From Dyella_B sp036746095 (GTDB lineage Bacteria > Pseudomonadota > Gammaproteobacteria > Xanthomonadales > Rhodanobacteraceae), in the NCBI RefSeq assembly GCF_036746095.1, contig NZ_DAIOEU010000016.1:12255-76254 (forward strand): 64,000 bases of DNA. Reading direction: 5' to 3'. Position numbers and translations under genes: made by a program. Positions 18,438-27,148 of the stretch are shown one piece after another. Numbering within the stretch: the stretch's first letter is position 1; each line of letters opens with the position of its first letter. The notes under the pieces are model-generated. The model was not told the DNA's origin. It made no database searches and saw only the letters and a program-made list of their open reading frames with translations.

Positions 18438-19190
18438 TCAATCGGTCTGCAACTCCGCCACGAAATCGTAGATATCCCCGCGATACCACGACGTGGTGAA
18501 TTCCACCACGCGACCATCGTCGAGAAATCCACGCCGCTCGATGTGCAGGCCCGCGCTGCCGACACTTACATGCAGCAAGCGCGCCTGCCGTGCGGCCAGC
18601 AGCACTGCGCGCAAACGCTGCAACGCGCGCACCGGGCGGCAGTCGTATTTCCCCAGCGCTTCGTACAGCGAATCGTGCACCTCATGCGGATCCGGCAGCA
18701 CGCTGGCCGGCACCACGCTGCGCTCGATCGCCAGGGGCTCGTCTTCCGCGTAGCGCACGCGATGCAGGCGCGCCACCAGCACGCCCGGTGAAAGATTGAG
18801 CGCCATCGATTCTTCCGGCGTCACCTCGCCCACGCTGCGCTCGAAGAATTCGGAGCGCGGGTGCAGGCCGCGTGCGCGCAGGTCTTCGGTGAAGCTGGTG
18901 AGGCGCGACATCGGCTTGATGATGCGCTCGGCCACGAAGGTACCGGCGCCATGGCGTTGCGTGAGCAGGCCCTCTTCAACCAGGCCGGAAATGGCCTTGC
19001 GCACCGTCACGCGCGACAAACCCAGGGCCTGCGATAAATCGCGTTCGCTAGGCAGGGTCTGGCCGGGCTCGATGTCGCGATGCTGGATCACGTTGCGAAT
19101 GGCCCGCCGCAGCCGCAGGTAAGCCAGCGGCTGGTGGGTGGTGGTATCGCGGCTCAGTCGCCGGTATTCCTCGGCCAGGGCATTCTGCAT
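18438..19190 (-). CDS. GntR/HutC-family transcriptional regulator with UTRA domain
   Basis: A 250-aa DNA-binding regulator. The N-terminal winged helix-turn-helix (about 25-90) contains LPSERDLSQALGLSRVTVRK and GAGTFVAERI. The C-terminal UTRA ligand-binding domain (about 100-245) contains RLHRVRYAEDEPLAIERSV and ends in VEFTTSWYRGDIYDFVAEL. The UTRA domain typically binds a sugar phosphate or similar small effector. It is divergent from zwf, so it likely controls the Entner-Doudoroff operon and itself. The ATG at 19190 has no clear ribosome binding site; the transcript may start close to it. Related regulators next to sugar genes act as repressors, but the effector here is unknown. Confidence 0.87.
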   Translation of the reverse strand: MQNALAEEYRRLSRDTTTHQPLAYLRLRRAIRNVIQHRDIEPGQTLPSERDLSQALGLSRVTVRKAISGLVEEGLLTQRHGAGTFVAERIIKPMSRLTSFTEDLRARGLHPRSEFFERSVGEVTPEESMALNLSPGVLVARLHRVRYAEDEPLAIERSVVPASVLPDPHEVHDSLYEALGKYDCRPVRALQRLRAVLLAARQARLLHVSVGSAGLHIERRGFLDDGRVVEFTTSWYRGDIYDFVAELQTD

Positions 19191-19378
19191 AGTTGCAGAC
19201 CATACCAATGCGTAACCACTGCGACAACTGGTCTTTGCATGCCCCATCGTCCGGCGCAGCCGGTGCGGGATCGCGGCGGCCGGGCGAGCAGTTGTGCCGA
19301 TTTTTACGATTTCCGGCGGCCCGCTTACGATTCCCGCCGTTATGAAAAGAATGCATACGTTTGCACTGCACAAGGGAC

Positions 19379-19408
19379 TGGTATTGCCTGGTATAGCATT
19401 GGTACCAT
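19379..19408. promoter_or_regulatory. Phased TGGTAY repeats, candidate operator for the GntR regulator
   Basis: TGGTAT starts at 19379 and 19389 and TGGTAC at 19400, that is, three copies about one helical turn apart. The last lies in GCATTGGTACCAT (19396-19408). A matching CATACCAATGC lies at 19201-19211, at the start of the regulator gene, on the opposite strand. Together they look like operator sites controlling both divergent genes. This is inference from repeat geometry only. Confidence 0.4.
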
Positions 19409-19464
19409 CGGCCTTTCCCCGGCGGTCGCACTGTCGCGGCTGCCCGCATTCGATGAGGTGAGTT

Positions 19465-20955
19465 GTGACTGCACCTGCCCTACCGGTCGAGCTGTTCGAC
19501 CTGGTGATTTTCGGCGGCACCGGCGACCTGGCCGTCCGCAAATTGCTCCCTGCCCTGTTCCACCGCTTTGTCGACGGCCAGATCCAGCCCGGCAGCCGCA
19601 TCGTCGGCGTCGCCCGCGAAGGCCTGGACGATGACGGCTACCGTGCCCAGGTTCGTGGTGCGCTCAATGGGGCCGCTTCCAAGCAGGCCGACAAGGTCGA
19701 CGCCTTCCTCAAGCTGGTGCATTACCGCCCGCTCGATGCCCGCAAAGATGCCGGTTGGGACGACTTCGCCAGGCTGATGGGCGAGTGCCCCGACCACGTG
19801 CGCGTGTTCTATCTGTCCACCTCGCCGGAACTGTTCGTGGACATCTGCCAGCGCCTGGGCGGCTATGGCCTCAACCAGGGCCAGTCGCGCGTGGTGCTGG
19901 AAAAGCCGATCGGCCACGACCTGGCCAGCGCCAACCGCATCAATGACGACGTCGGCCAGGTGTTCGCCGAATCGCAGACCTATCGCATCGACCATTACCT
20001 CGGCAAGGAAACGGTACAGAACCTGCTGGCGCTGCGGTTCGGCAATGCGCTGTTCGAGCCGCTGTGGAACGCCGGCCATATCGACCACGTGCAGATCACC
20101 GTGGCCGAAACGCTCGGTGTCGGCCGCCGCGGCCCGTACTACGACCACGCCGGCGCGCTGCGCGACATGGTGCAGAACCACATGCTGCAGCTGCTGTGCA
20201 TGGTGGCGATGGAACCGCCCGCCTCACTGTCGCCCGACGCGGTACGTGACGAAAAACTGAAAGTGCTGCACTCGCTCAAGCCGATCAACGAAAGCAACGC
20301 CGCGCAGCTCACCGTGCGCGGCCAGTACCGCGCTGGTGCGGCCGAAGGGCAGAGCGTACCGGGCTACATGGAAGACCTGAACGCCGACGCCAAGTCGAAG
20401 GTGGAAAAATCGAACACCGAAACCTTCGTCGCGCTCAAGGCGGAAATCGCCAACTGGCGCTGGTCCGGCGTGCCGTTCTACTTGCGCACGGGCAAGCGCC
20501 TGGCCGAGCGCGTGTCGGAAATCGTGGTGGCATTCAAGCCGGTGCCGCACTCGATCTTTACGTCATCGGCCGGGCCGCTCGCCCAGAACCGCCTGGTGCT
20601 CCGCCTGCAGCCGGATGAAGGCGTGAAGCTGTGGTTGACCATCAAGCACCCCGGTCCCGGTGGCTTGCGCCTGCGCCACGTACCGCTGGACATGAGCTTC
20701 GCCGAAGCCTTCGGCGTGCAGCAGCCCGATGCGTACGAGCGCCTGCTGCTCGACGTGGTGCGCGGCAACCCCACCCTGTTCATGCGCCGCGATGAAGTGG
20801 AAGCCGCATGGAACTGGGCCGGTCCGATCCTGGCCGCATGGGCCGCGGGCGGCGAGTCGCCGCGTCCGTACACCTCCGGTACCTGGGGCCCGAGCGCGGC
20901 GGTCGCCCTGATCGAACGCGATGGCCGCACCTGGGACGAGGATTTCGAGCAGTGA
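19465..20955 (+). CDS. zwf: Glucose-6-phosphate 1-dehydrogenase
   Basis: A 496-aa cytoplasmic enzyme oxidising glucose 6-phosphate to 6-phosphogluconolactone with NAD(P)+. The N-terminal Rossmann motif GGTGDLA is at residues 17-23. The substrate-binding signature RIDHYLGKE starts at about residue 174, with the catalytic base expected in the downstream conserved His region. The start is GTG at 19465, preceded by GAGGTGAG at good spacing. It is the first gene of zwf-pgl-edd-eda and overlaps pgl by 4 bp, so they are translationally coupled. The cluster directs glucose through the Entner-Doudoroff pathway, as in Xanthomonas relatives. Divergent GntR regulation is likely. Confidence 0.97.
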   Translation: MTAPALPVELFDLVIFGGTGDLAVRKLLPALFHRFVDGQIQPGSRIVGVAREGLDDDGYRAQVRGALNGAASKQADKVDAFLKLVHYRPLDARKDAGWDDFARLMGECPDHVRVFYLSTSPELFVDICQRLGGYGLNQGQSRVVLEKPIGHDLASANRINDDVGQVFAESQTYRIDHYLGKETVQNLLALRFGNALFEPLWNAGHIDHVQITVAETLGVGRRGPYYDHAGALRDMVQNHMLQLLCMVAMEPPASLSPDAVRDEKLKVLHSLKPINESNAAQLTVRGQYRAGAAEGQSVPGYMEDLNADAKSKVEKSNTETFVALKAEIANWRWSGVPFYLRTGKRLAERVSEIVVAFKPVPHSIFTSSAGPLAQNRLVLRLQPDEGVKLWLTIKHPGPGGLRLRHVPLDMSFAEAFGVQQPDAYERLLLDVVRGNPTLFMRRDEVEAAWNWAGPILAAWAAGGESPRPYTSGTWGPSAAVALIERDGRTWDEDFEQ

Positions 20956-21644
20956 GCGAGCAACCTCTGCACGCGTTCGACGAGGCTCAAGCGCTGGCCA
21001 CGGCGCTGTCGGCCAGCATCGCAGGCAAGCTGCGCGAAGCGATCGACGCGCGCGGCGAAGCCGTCATCGCCGTCTCCGGCGGCAGCACGCCCAAGCGCCT
21101 GTTCGACGCGTTGTCGAACGAAGCATTGGATTGGTCGCGCGTCACCGTCACCTTGGTCGACGAACGTTGGGTGCCCGACACCGACGAGCGCTCCAACGCG
21201 CGCCTGGTGGAGTCGTTGTTGCTGCAACGGAAAGCCGCGGATGCCGAATTCGTACCGTTGTACGTGGAGGCTGCCACGCCGGAAGCCGGCATTGGCGAAG
21301 TGCGCGCCACCGTGGCCGCCTTGAAGCAGCCATTCGACGTGATCGTGCTGGGCATGGGGCCGGATGGACACACCGCCTCGTTTTTCCCCGGCGGCGACCG
21401 CTTGAGCGAAGCCCTCGATCCATCGAACACCGCCCTGGTGCTGCCGATGCGCGCTCCGGGCGCGGGCGAGCCGCGCATCACGTTCACCTTGCCGGTGCTG
21501 CTGAAGGCGCGCACGTTGTATCTGCATATTCAAGGCAGCGACAAGCGCGAGGTGCTGGCGGAGGCTGAAAAGCCGGGCAGCAGGCTGCCGATCGCCAGCG
21601 TGCTGGGTGCTGGTCGGCCGTTGGAAATCTATTGGTGTCCGTAA
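20952..21644 (+). CDS. pgl: 6-phosphogluconolactonase
   Basis: A 230-aa cytoplasmic hydrolase converting 6-phosphogluconolactone to 6-phosphogluconate. Family motifs are AVSGGSTPKRLFDAL near residue 40, VTLVDERWVP near 65, and LGMGPDGHTASFFPG near 138. The GTG start at 20952 overlaps the zwf stop as GTGA, implying coupled translation. Longer in-frame starts lie inside zwf and are not supported. The length is typical for DevB/SOL-type Pgl. Downstream lies a 118-bp paired palindromic repeat before edd, which may separate transcript stability of the two halves of the operon. Confidence 0.95.
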   Translation: MSEQPLHAFDEAQALATALSASIAGKLREAIDARGEAVIAVSGGSTPKRLFDALSNEALDWSRVTVTLVDERWVPDTDERSNARLVESLLLQRKAADAEFVPLYVEAATPEAGIGEVRATVAALKQPFDVIVLGMGPDGHTASFFPGGDRLSEALDPSNTALVLPMRAPGAGEPRITFTLPVLLKARTLYLHIQGSDKREVLAEAEKPGSRLPIASVLGAGRPLEIYWCP

Positions 21645-21652
21645 ACGTCGCT

Positions 21653-21770
21653 CGTCATTCCGGCGAAGGCCGGAATCCAGTCAAGTACACCGTGCGAAGC
21701 ACACGCTATTTGGCTTTGAGTGCTTCGCACGTCGTATTCAAACTGGATTCCGGCCTTCGCCGGAATGACG
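21653..21770. repeat. Paired palindromic repeat (nested inverted repeats) between pgl and edd
   Basis: A perfect 29-bp inverted repeat: the left arm at 21653-21681 begins CGTCATTCCGGCGAAGGCCG, and the right arm at 21742-21770 is its exact complement. Inside it, GTGCGAAGCA (21692-21701) pairs exactly with TGCTTCGCAC (21721-21730). Each arm is itself a small palindrome. This is the layout of REPIN-type doublets or a tiny MITE. Confidence 0.93.
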
Positions 21771-21832
21771 GCAACGCAAGACCAGGCATTTAAGAACGCA
21801 TCAACGCCGAGCCCGCTCGGCCGGAGCATGAA

Positions 21833-23644
21833 ATGAGTTTGCACCCCGTCGTCGCCCAAGTTACCGAGCGCCTGCGCGAACGCAGCCACGCCTCGCGCGC
21901 TGCCTATCTCGAACGCATCAACAAGGCCGTCATCGACGGGCCGCACCGCGCACGGCTCTCTTGCGGCAACCTCGCCCATGGCTTCGCCGCCTGCAATACG
22001 CACGACAAAGCGGCCCTACGCGAAGGCCACACGCCGAACCTCGCCATCGTTACGGCGTACAACGACATGCTGTCCGCGCATCAGCCGTACGAGCGCTACC
22101 CGGAATTCATCCGCGAGGTCGCGCGCCAATCCGGCGTTACCGCGCAGGTGGCCGGGGGCGTGCCGGCGATGTGCGATGGCGTAACGCAAGGCCGTGCCGG
22201 CATGGAGCTGTCGCTGTTTTCGCGCGACCTGATTGCCATGACCACTGCCATCGCGCTCTCGCACGACATGTTCGACGGCGCGCTGTACTTGGGTATCTGC
22301 GACAAGATCGTGCCTGGTCTATTGATCGGCGCGCTGAGCTTCGGCCATCTGCCCGGCGTGTTCGTGCCCAGCGGCCCGATGCCCAGCGGCATCAGCAACG
22401 ATGAGAAATCCAAAGTGCGCCAGGCGTACACGGAAGGCAAGGCCAGTCGCGACGAACTGCTGGAAGCGGAAGCGGCGTCGTATCACGCACCCGGCACCTG
22501 CACCTTCTACGGCACCGCCAATTCCAACCAGATGTTGATGGAGATCATGGGCCTGCATTTGCCCGGTTCCAGCTTCGTCGCGCCCGATACGTTGCTGCGC
22601 GATGCGCTCACCGCCGAAGCGGTACGCCGTTGCGCGGCGCTGGGCAAGGCGGGCGAGCATCTGCCGATCGGCCATATCGTCGACGAGCGAGCCATCGTCA
22701 ACGGCGTGATCGGCCTGCATGCGACGGGCGGTTCCACCAATCACCTGCTGCACCTGGTGGCAATCGCGCAGGCGGCGGGTATTGCGTTGCGCTGGGAAGA
22801 CTTCGACGCGCTGTCGTCAGTGGTGCCATTGCTGGCGCGCGTGTATCCGAACGGCTATGCCGACGTGAATCATTTCCACGACGCCGGCGGCATGGGGTTC
22901 CTGATCGACCAGTTGCTGGGCGCCGGCCTGTTGCATGGTGACGCACGCACGATCATGGGCACCGAGCTTTCCAGCTATGCGCAGCTGCCGGAGCTGGACG
23001 AAGCCGGCAAGCTCAACTGGAAACCGGTCTCCAAGGAAAGCGGCAATCGGGGCGTGCTGCGTGCATCCAGCGAACCGTTCCGCGCGGACGGCGGTCTGCG
23101 CATGCTCAACGGCAACCTTGGCCGCTCGGTGATCAAGGTGTCTTCGGTGCCGGATGATCGCCTGGTGATCGAAGCCCCGGCCGTCGTCTTCCACGACCAG
23201 GACGACATCAAGCGTGCGTTCGACCGTGGCGAGCTCAACCGTGATTTCATCGCCGTGGTGCGTTTCCAGGGACCGCGCGCGATCGGCATGCCGGAACTGC
23301 ACAAGCTCACGCCCACGCTGGCGGTATTGCAGGATCGCGGCCATCGCATCGCATTGGTGACGGATGGCCGCATGTCCGGTGCGAGTGGCCGCGTGCCGGC
23401 GGCGATCCACGTGACGCCGGAAGCCGACGATGGCGGCCCGATCGCGAGGGTGCAGGATGGTGACGTGATTCGACTGGACGCCATGAAAGGCACGCTCGAC
23501 GTGCTGGTTGACGCCGCCGAATTCGCGGCACGCGCACCCGCGGTGGAAGATCTTTCGCGGCACCAGCACGGCATGGGACGCGAATTGTTCGGCATTTTCC
23601 GTCGCAATGCAGTCGCTGCCGATCTTGGCGCAGGCGTGCTTTGA
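21833..23644 (+). CDS. edd: 6-phosphogluconate dehydratase
   Basis: A 603-aa iron-sulfur enzyme of the IlvD/Edd family, dehydrating 6-phosphogluconate to 2-keto-3-deoxy-6-phosphogluconate, the committing step of the Entner-Doudoroff pathway. Cluster-binding cysteines are in AMCDGVTQGRAGMELSLFSR and LYLGICDKIVPG, and GTCTFYGTANSNQMLMEIMG carries the third. The C-terminal region has VTDGRMSGASGRVPAAIH, a family signature. The length matches E. coli Edd (603). The ATG at 21833 follows a GGAG ribosome binding site. It is third in zwf-pgl-edd-eda, with palindromic repeats on both sides. Confidence 0.97.
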   Translation: MSLHPVVAQVTERLRERSHASRAAYLERINKAVIDGPHRARLSCGNLAHGFAACNTHDKAALREGHTPNLAIVTAYNDMLSAHQPYERYPEFIREVARQSGVTAQVAGGVPAMCDGVTQGRAGMELSLFSRDLIAMTTAIALSHDMFDGALYLGICDKIVPGLLIGALSFGHLPGVFVPSGPMPSGISNDEKSKVRQAYTEGKASRDELLEAEAASYHAPGTCTFYGTANSNQMLMEIMGLHLPGSSFVAPDTLLRDALTAEAVRRCAALGKAGEHLPIGHIVDERAIVNGVIGLHATGGSTNHLLHLVAIAQAAGIALRWEDFDALSSVVPLLARVYPNGYADVNHFHDAGGMGFLIDQLLGAGLLHGDARTIMGTELSSYAQLPELDEAGKLNWKPVSKESGNRGVLRASSEPFRADGGLRMLNGNLGRSVIKVSSVPDDRLVIEAPAVVFHDQDDIKRAFDRGELNRDFIAVVRFQGPRAIGMPELHKLTPTLAVLQDRGHRIALVTDGRMSGASGRVPAAIHVTPEADDGGPIARVQDGDVIRLDAMKGTLDVLVDAAEFAARAPAVEDLSRHQHGMGRELFGIFRRNAVAADLGAGVL

Positions 23645-23667
23645 ACATCGCACCATCCCCATGCGGT

Positions 23668-23746
23668 CGTCATTCCCGCGAAAGCGGGAATCCATTGTCG
23701 CTTTTGCCCCAGGTCTACATGGATTCCCGCTTTCGCGGGAATGACG
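23668..23746. repeat. Paired palindromic repeat between edd and eda
   Basis: A perfect 28-bp inverted repeat: the left arm at 23668-23695 begins CGTCATTCCCGCGAAAGCGG, and the right arm at 23719-23746 is its exact complement, with a 23-bp spacer. Each arm is also an internal palindrome (TTCCCGC...GCGGGAA). Confidence 0.93.
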
Positions 23747-23771
23747 GCCATAAGGCGTATTTGGATCATCT

Positions 23772-24416
23772 ATGAACATCGAAACCAAGCAACAACACGT
23801 CGAAACCACCATGCGCCTGGCGCCGGTCATTCCCGTGGTGATCATCGAAGACGCCAAGCACGCCGTGCCGATGGCGCGTGCGCTGGTGGCCGGCGGCATT
23901 CCGGCGATCGAGGTGACGCTGCGCACGCCGGCTGCGCTCGATGCCATCCGCGCCATTGCCGCGGAAGTGGAAGGTGCGGTGGTCGGTGTCGGCACCGTGC
24001 TCACCGCGAACGATCTGCATGCGGCGGAAAAGGCCGGCGCGCGCTTCGCCGTGTCGCCCGGCATGTCGCCCAGGCTGCTTGCCGCCGCTGACGACAGCGC
24101 CCTGCCCTTGCTGCCTGGCATCGCCACCGCCAGCGAGGCGATGGCGCTGTTGGAGCGTGGCTATCGGCATTTGAAGTTCTTCCCCGCCGTTCCGGCTGGC
24201 GGTGCAAAGCTGCTCGGCGCATGGGCGAGTCCGCTGCCGCAGATCCGCTTCTGTCCCACCGGTGGTATTTCCCTCGGCGGCGCGAAGGATTTTCTCTCGC
24301 TGCCCAATGTGCTGTGCGTCGGCGGCTCGTGGCTTACGCCGGGTGACAAACTGAAGGCGGGCGACTGGGCCGGTATCGAACAATTGGCGCGCGAAGCCGC
24401 GGCGCTGCACGGCTGA
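23772..24416 (+). CDS. eda: KDPG / 2-keto-4-hydroxyglutarate aldolase
   Basis: A 214-aa TIM-barrel class I aldolase cleaving 2-keto-3-deoxy-6-phosphogluconate to pyruvate and glyceraldehyde 3-phosphate. The catalytic Glu is in IPAIEVTLRT (near residue 45). The Schiff-base Lys is Lys135 in RHLKFFPAVPAGG. GVGTVLTA and FCPTGGISLGGAKDFL are phosphate-binding segments. The start ATG at 23772 gives the normal N-terminus; its ribosome binding site is weak (GGAT). It is the last gene of the operon. A short 8-bp stem at 24439-24464 follows, without a T-run. Confidence 0.97.
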   Translation: MNIETKQQHVETTMRLAPVIPVVIIEDAKHAVPMARALVAGGIPAIEVTLRTPAALDAIRAIAAEVEGAVVGVGTVLTANDLHAAEKAGARFAVSPGMSPRLLAAADDSALPLLPGIATASEAMALLERGYRHLKFFPAVPAGGAKLLGAWASPLPQIRFCPTGGISLGGAKDFLSLPNVLCVGGSWLTPGDKLKAGDWAGIEQLAREAAALHG

Positions 24417-24775
24417 TCATCGCCCCTGGGTATAGAAGCAAGCGGCAGTGCATATCGCCGCTTGATCATGCCCGTCGCACGAGCCGGCGATAAAATCGCG
24501 CTGTGTCGAGGTTCCACGCCGGCGTTTGCCTGGATGTTCCGGCCTCGCTCGCAGGCGAACGCATGCACGGCTTCTCACAACGGTCGCCCGATGCCTGCCG
24601 CTACGGCAGCGCCGATACGCTGCGGCATCCTTTCCCCCACGTGCCGAAAGTGGGCCCGGCGCGCTATCGGGCGCGCTTCGCGCAGGCAGCACAGTGACTT
24701 TTGGCGTATGAAACTCGTTACCGTTGCTGCCTAAGCTGGGAATCTCCGCGCGAATGCGCCGTATGAAGGATTCCC
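24417..24775. other. Intergenic region after eda
   Basis: A 359-bp gap. It contains an 8-bp stem (CAAGCGGC at 24439-24446 with GCCGCTTG at 24457-24464) that could end the eda transcript. A 64-codon frame starting at 24503 exists, but has no ribosome binding site or recognisable similarity. An AAGGA ribosome binding site for the next gene lies at its right end. Confidence 0.45.
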
Positions 24776-26356
24776 ATGCGCAAGCTTCCGCTCGCTTTCG
24801 CCCTGGCTGCACTGTTGCTGGGCAATGCCGCCGCAGCCGATAAAAAAGATAAAACGCCGGAAGAGCCAAAGCCGGAAGCCGCCTTGCTGCACCCACAAGC
24901 TTCTACCAGCGAGGGCAGCGTTTCCGTAGAAGGAAAACATATCGCCTACAAGGCCGTGGCCGGCACCATCGTGCTGCATGGCAAGGGCGACAAGGAAAAC
25001 GAGCCCACCGTCAGTATGTTCTACGCCGCCTATTTCAAGAAAGTCGACGATGCGTCCAGGCGCCCGATCACCTTCATCTACAACGGTGGCCCGGGTTCGG
25101 CCACGGTGTGGCTGCACATGGGCGCATTCGGTCCGCGGCGCGTGGTGACCAAGGACGATAGCCATACGCCTGCGGCGCCCTATCAGCTGGTGAACAACGA
25201 CTACAGCCTGCTCGATGCGTCCGACCTGGTTTTCATCGATGCGCCCGGCGCCGGTTTCAGCCGCCTGATCGCCAACGATCCGGATGCCTCCAAGCGCGCG
25301 GACCAGATGAAGGATCGCCGCAAGGAGATCTACAGCGTCGACGGGGACGGCCGCGCCTTCGCGCAATTCATCGTGCAGTTCCTGTCGCGCTACGGACGCT
25401 GGAACTCGCCGAAGTACCTGTTCGGCGAAAGCTACGGCACCACGCGCTCGGCTGTGCTTGCCAATGACCTGGAAAACGAAAACAGTGTCGACCTCAATGG
25501 CGTGATCCTGCTTTCGCAGATCCTCAATTTCGATACCAGCATCGATGGACCTGACCAGAATCCGGGCGTCGATCTGCCCTACGAATTGGCGCTGCCAACC
25601 TTTGCCGCTACCGCGTACTACCACCACAAACTGCCACAGCAGCCGGCTGCGCTGGAGCCGTTCCTGCAAGAGGTAGAGCAGTTTGCGCTGGGCGACTACG
25701 CGCAGGCGTTGATGCAGGGTTCGCGCCTGGATGATGCACGCAAGCAGGCCATGGCGGAGAAGCTGCATCAATACACCGGCCTTCCCGTGGCCTATCTGCT
25801 GAAAGCCGATCTACGCGTCACCGGCGGCATGTTCGAGCATGAATTGCTGGCCGACAATGCCGACACCACCGGTCGCCTGGATTCGCGTTTTGCCGGTCCG
25901 TCGCTCGATCCGCTCAGCAAGGAAGCCCAATACGATCCGCAATCGTCCGCGATCAGCGCTGCCTACATCGCGGCGTTCAACGACTACGTGCGCAAGGACC
26001 TCAAGTTCGGCCAGGACCAGGTCTATCGCGAATTTGCCGACGTCAACGATTGGGACTTCAAGCACGACGGACACGATGGCGCCGTCAATGTGATGCCGGA
26101 CCTGGCCAAGGCGATGAAAACCAACCCGGACCTGAAAGTGTTCCTCAACGGCGGCTACTACGATCTGGCCACACCGTTCTATGCCGCCGATTACGAGATG
26201 CACCATATGCCGATCCAGCCGGCGCTGATGAACAACATCAGTTACGCGTGGTATCCGTCCGGGCACATGGTGTATGCGCACGAGGCGTCATTGAAGTTGC
26301 TGCACGATAACGTGGCGCGATTTATCGAGCAGACAGATAACGTCAAGGGTCATTGA
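24776..26356 (+). CDS. Secreted S10 (serine carboxypeptidase-like) peptidase
   Basis: A 526-aa exported peptidase. The signal peptide MRKLPLAFALAALLLGNAAA precedes a Lys-rich segment (DKKDKTPEE). S10 landmarks appear in order: FIYNGGPGSATVWLHMGAFG (oxyanion region), the nucleophile GESYGTTRS with Ser219, Asp463 in NGGYYDLATPF, and His497 in YPSGHMVYAH. All three catalytic residues are therefore present. The ATG has an AAGGA ribosome binding site. Proteins of this type are periplasmic or extracellular and act on C-terminal peptide bonds, though the bacterial substrates are not well defined. It stands alone after the Entner-Doudoroff operon and is followed by a paired repeat that may end its transcript. 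Confidence 0.9.
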   Translation: MRKLPLAFALAALLLGNAAAADKKDKTPEEPKPEAALLHPQASTSEGSVSVEGKHIAYKAVAGTIVLHGKGDKENEPTVSMFYAAYFKKVDDASRRPITFIYNGGPGSATVWLHMGAFGPRRVVTKDDSHTPAAPYQLVNNDYSLLDASDLVFIDAPGAGFSRLIANDPDASKRADQMKDRRKEIYSVDGDGRAFAQFIVQFLSRYGRWNSPKYLFGESYGTTRSAVLANDLENENSVDLNGVILLSQILNFDTSIDGPDQNPGVDLPYELALPTFAATAYYHHKLPQQPAALEPFLQEVEQFALGDYAQALMQGSRLDDARKQAMAEKLHQYTGLPVAYLLKADLRVTGGMFEHELLADNADTTGRLDSRFAGPSLDPLSKEAQYDPQSSAISAAYIAAFNDYVRKDLKFGQDQVYREFADVNDWDFKHDGHDGAVNVMPDLAKAMKTNPDLKVFLNGGYYDLATPFYAADYEMHHMPIQPALMNNISYAWYPSGHMVYAHEASLKLLHDNVARFIEQTDNVKGH

Positions 26357-26388
26357 CGTATACGCCGGAGTTGATGCTACCTATGGAC

Positions 26389-26467
26389 CGTCATTCCCGC
26401 GAAAGCGGGAATCCATTTTCAAGGGTGCATCAGAGCAAAATGGATTCCCGCTTTCGCGGGAATGACG
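26389..26467. repeat. Paired palindromic repeat after the S10 peptidase
   Basis: A perfect 31-bp inverted repeat: the left arm at 26389-26419 begins CGTCATTCCCGCGAAAGCGG, and the right arm at 26437-26467 is its exact complement, with a 17-bp spacer. The arms are nearly identical to those at 23668-23746. It lies between convergent genes. Confidence 0.93.
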
Positions 26468-26519
26468 GCCGCAACGAAATGCATGCTTTCATGGCCTTCT
26501 CGATTGCCAGTCGCCGACA

Positions 26520-27041
26520 TCACGCAACAACTTCATACTCGCTCTGAACCAAGCCACTGATATATGAGCGCGTTGCAACGTGCTTGAGCCGAATGTCCCG
26601 TTCGACCGCACCAAACAACGGAATGCCTGTGCCAATGAGCACCGGTACTCGCGTAACAATAAGTCTTTGAATCATCCCGGCGCGCAGAAACCGCTGGATC
26701 GTCACACCGCCATCGACATAAATGTGGCCGATACCCTGGGCGCTGAGGTTCGCGACAATGTCATTGGGCTCACCGGCCATGTGCTGCACGATGGCTCCGG
26801 CTGGTGCAGGCGTAAGCTCGCGCGAGCTCAATACGCAAACGGGTTTCTCGCCATAGAACCATCCCCCGAAGCCCAGCACGGTTTCATAGGTGTTGCGCCC
26901 GATCACCAAGGCGTCCACCGTGCGCATGAATTCGTCGTAGCCGTGCGGCTCACCGCCGCCCTCCGGCAGAAAATCCAGGCTGCCATCGAGCCTGGCCATG
27001 AAACCGTCGACGCTGATGCCGACGAACACCGATGCCTTCAT
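26520..27041 (-). CDS. Dihydrofolate reductase / RibD C-terminal family protein
   Basis: A 173-aa single-domain reductase-like protein. It starts MKASVFVGISVDGFMARLDG, and the SxDGF pattern and VIGRNTYETVLGF are typical of the RibD_C/DHFR-like fold that binds NADPH. The conserved GIGHIYVDGGVTIQRFL and RLIVTRVPVLIGTGIPLFG segments complete the family pattern. The ATG at 27041 was chosen for its GGAGG ribosome binding site; an upstream ATG is less likely. Members are mostly uncharacterised, so the substrate is unknown. It is divergent from a SnoaL-like gene 107 bp away. Confidence 0.87.
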   Translation of the reverse strand: MKASVFVGISVDGFMARLDGSLDFLPEGGGEPHGYDEFMRTVDALVIGRNTYETVLGFGGWFYGEKPVCVLSSRELTPAPAGAIVQHMAGEPNDIVANLSAQGIGHIYVDGGVTIQRFLRAGMIQRLIVTRVPVLIGTGIPLFGAVERDIRLKHVATRSYISGLVQSEYEVVA

Positions 27042-27148
27042 CGCGACGCCTCCGATGATGCCTCGCGGCCAGGACATCATCTTACGCCCGTTACTGCACC
27101 GGTTTCCGCAACTCCGCTATGCTCGACGCCGTACCTCAGAGATATGTC

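Noticed and set aside
24503..24697. Possible 64-aa gene between eda and the S10 peptidase
   Set aside because: No ribosome binding site, no recognisable motif, and several overlapping frames are open in the same stretch.
21653..26467. The repeated palindromes considered as a CRISPR array
   Set aside because: Copies are kilobases apart, inverted rather than direct, and have no regular spacers.
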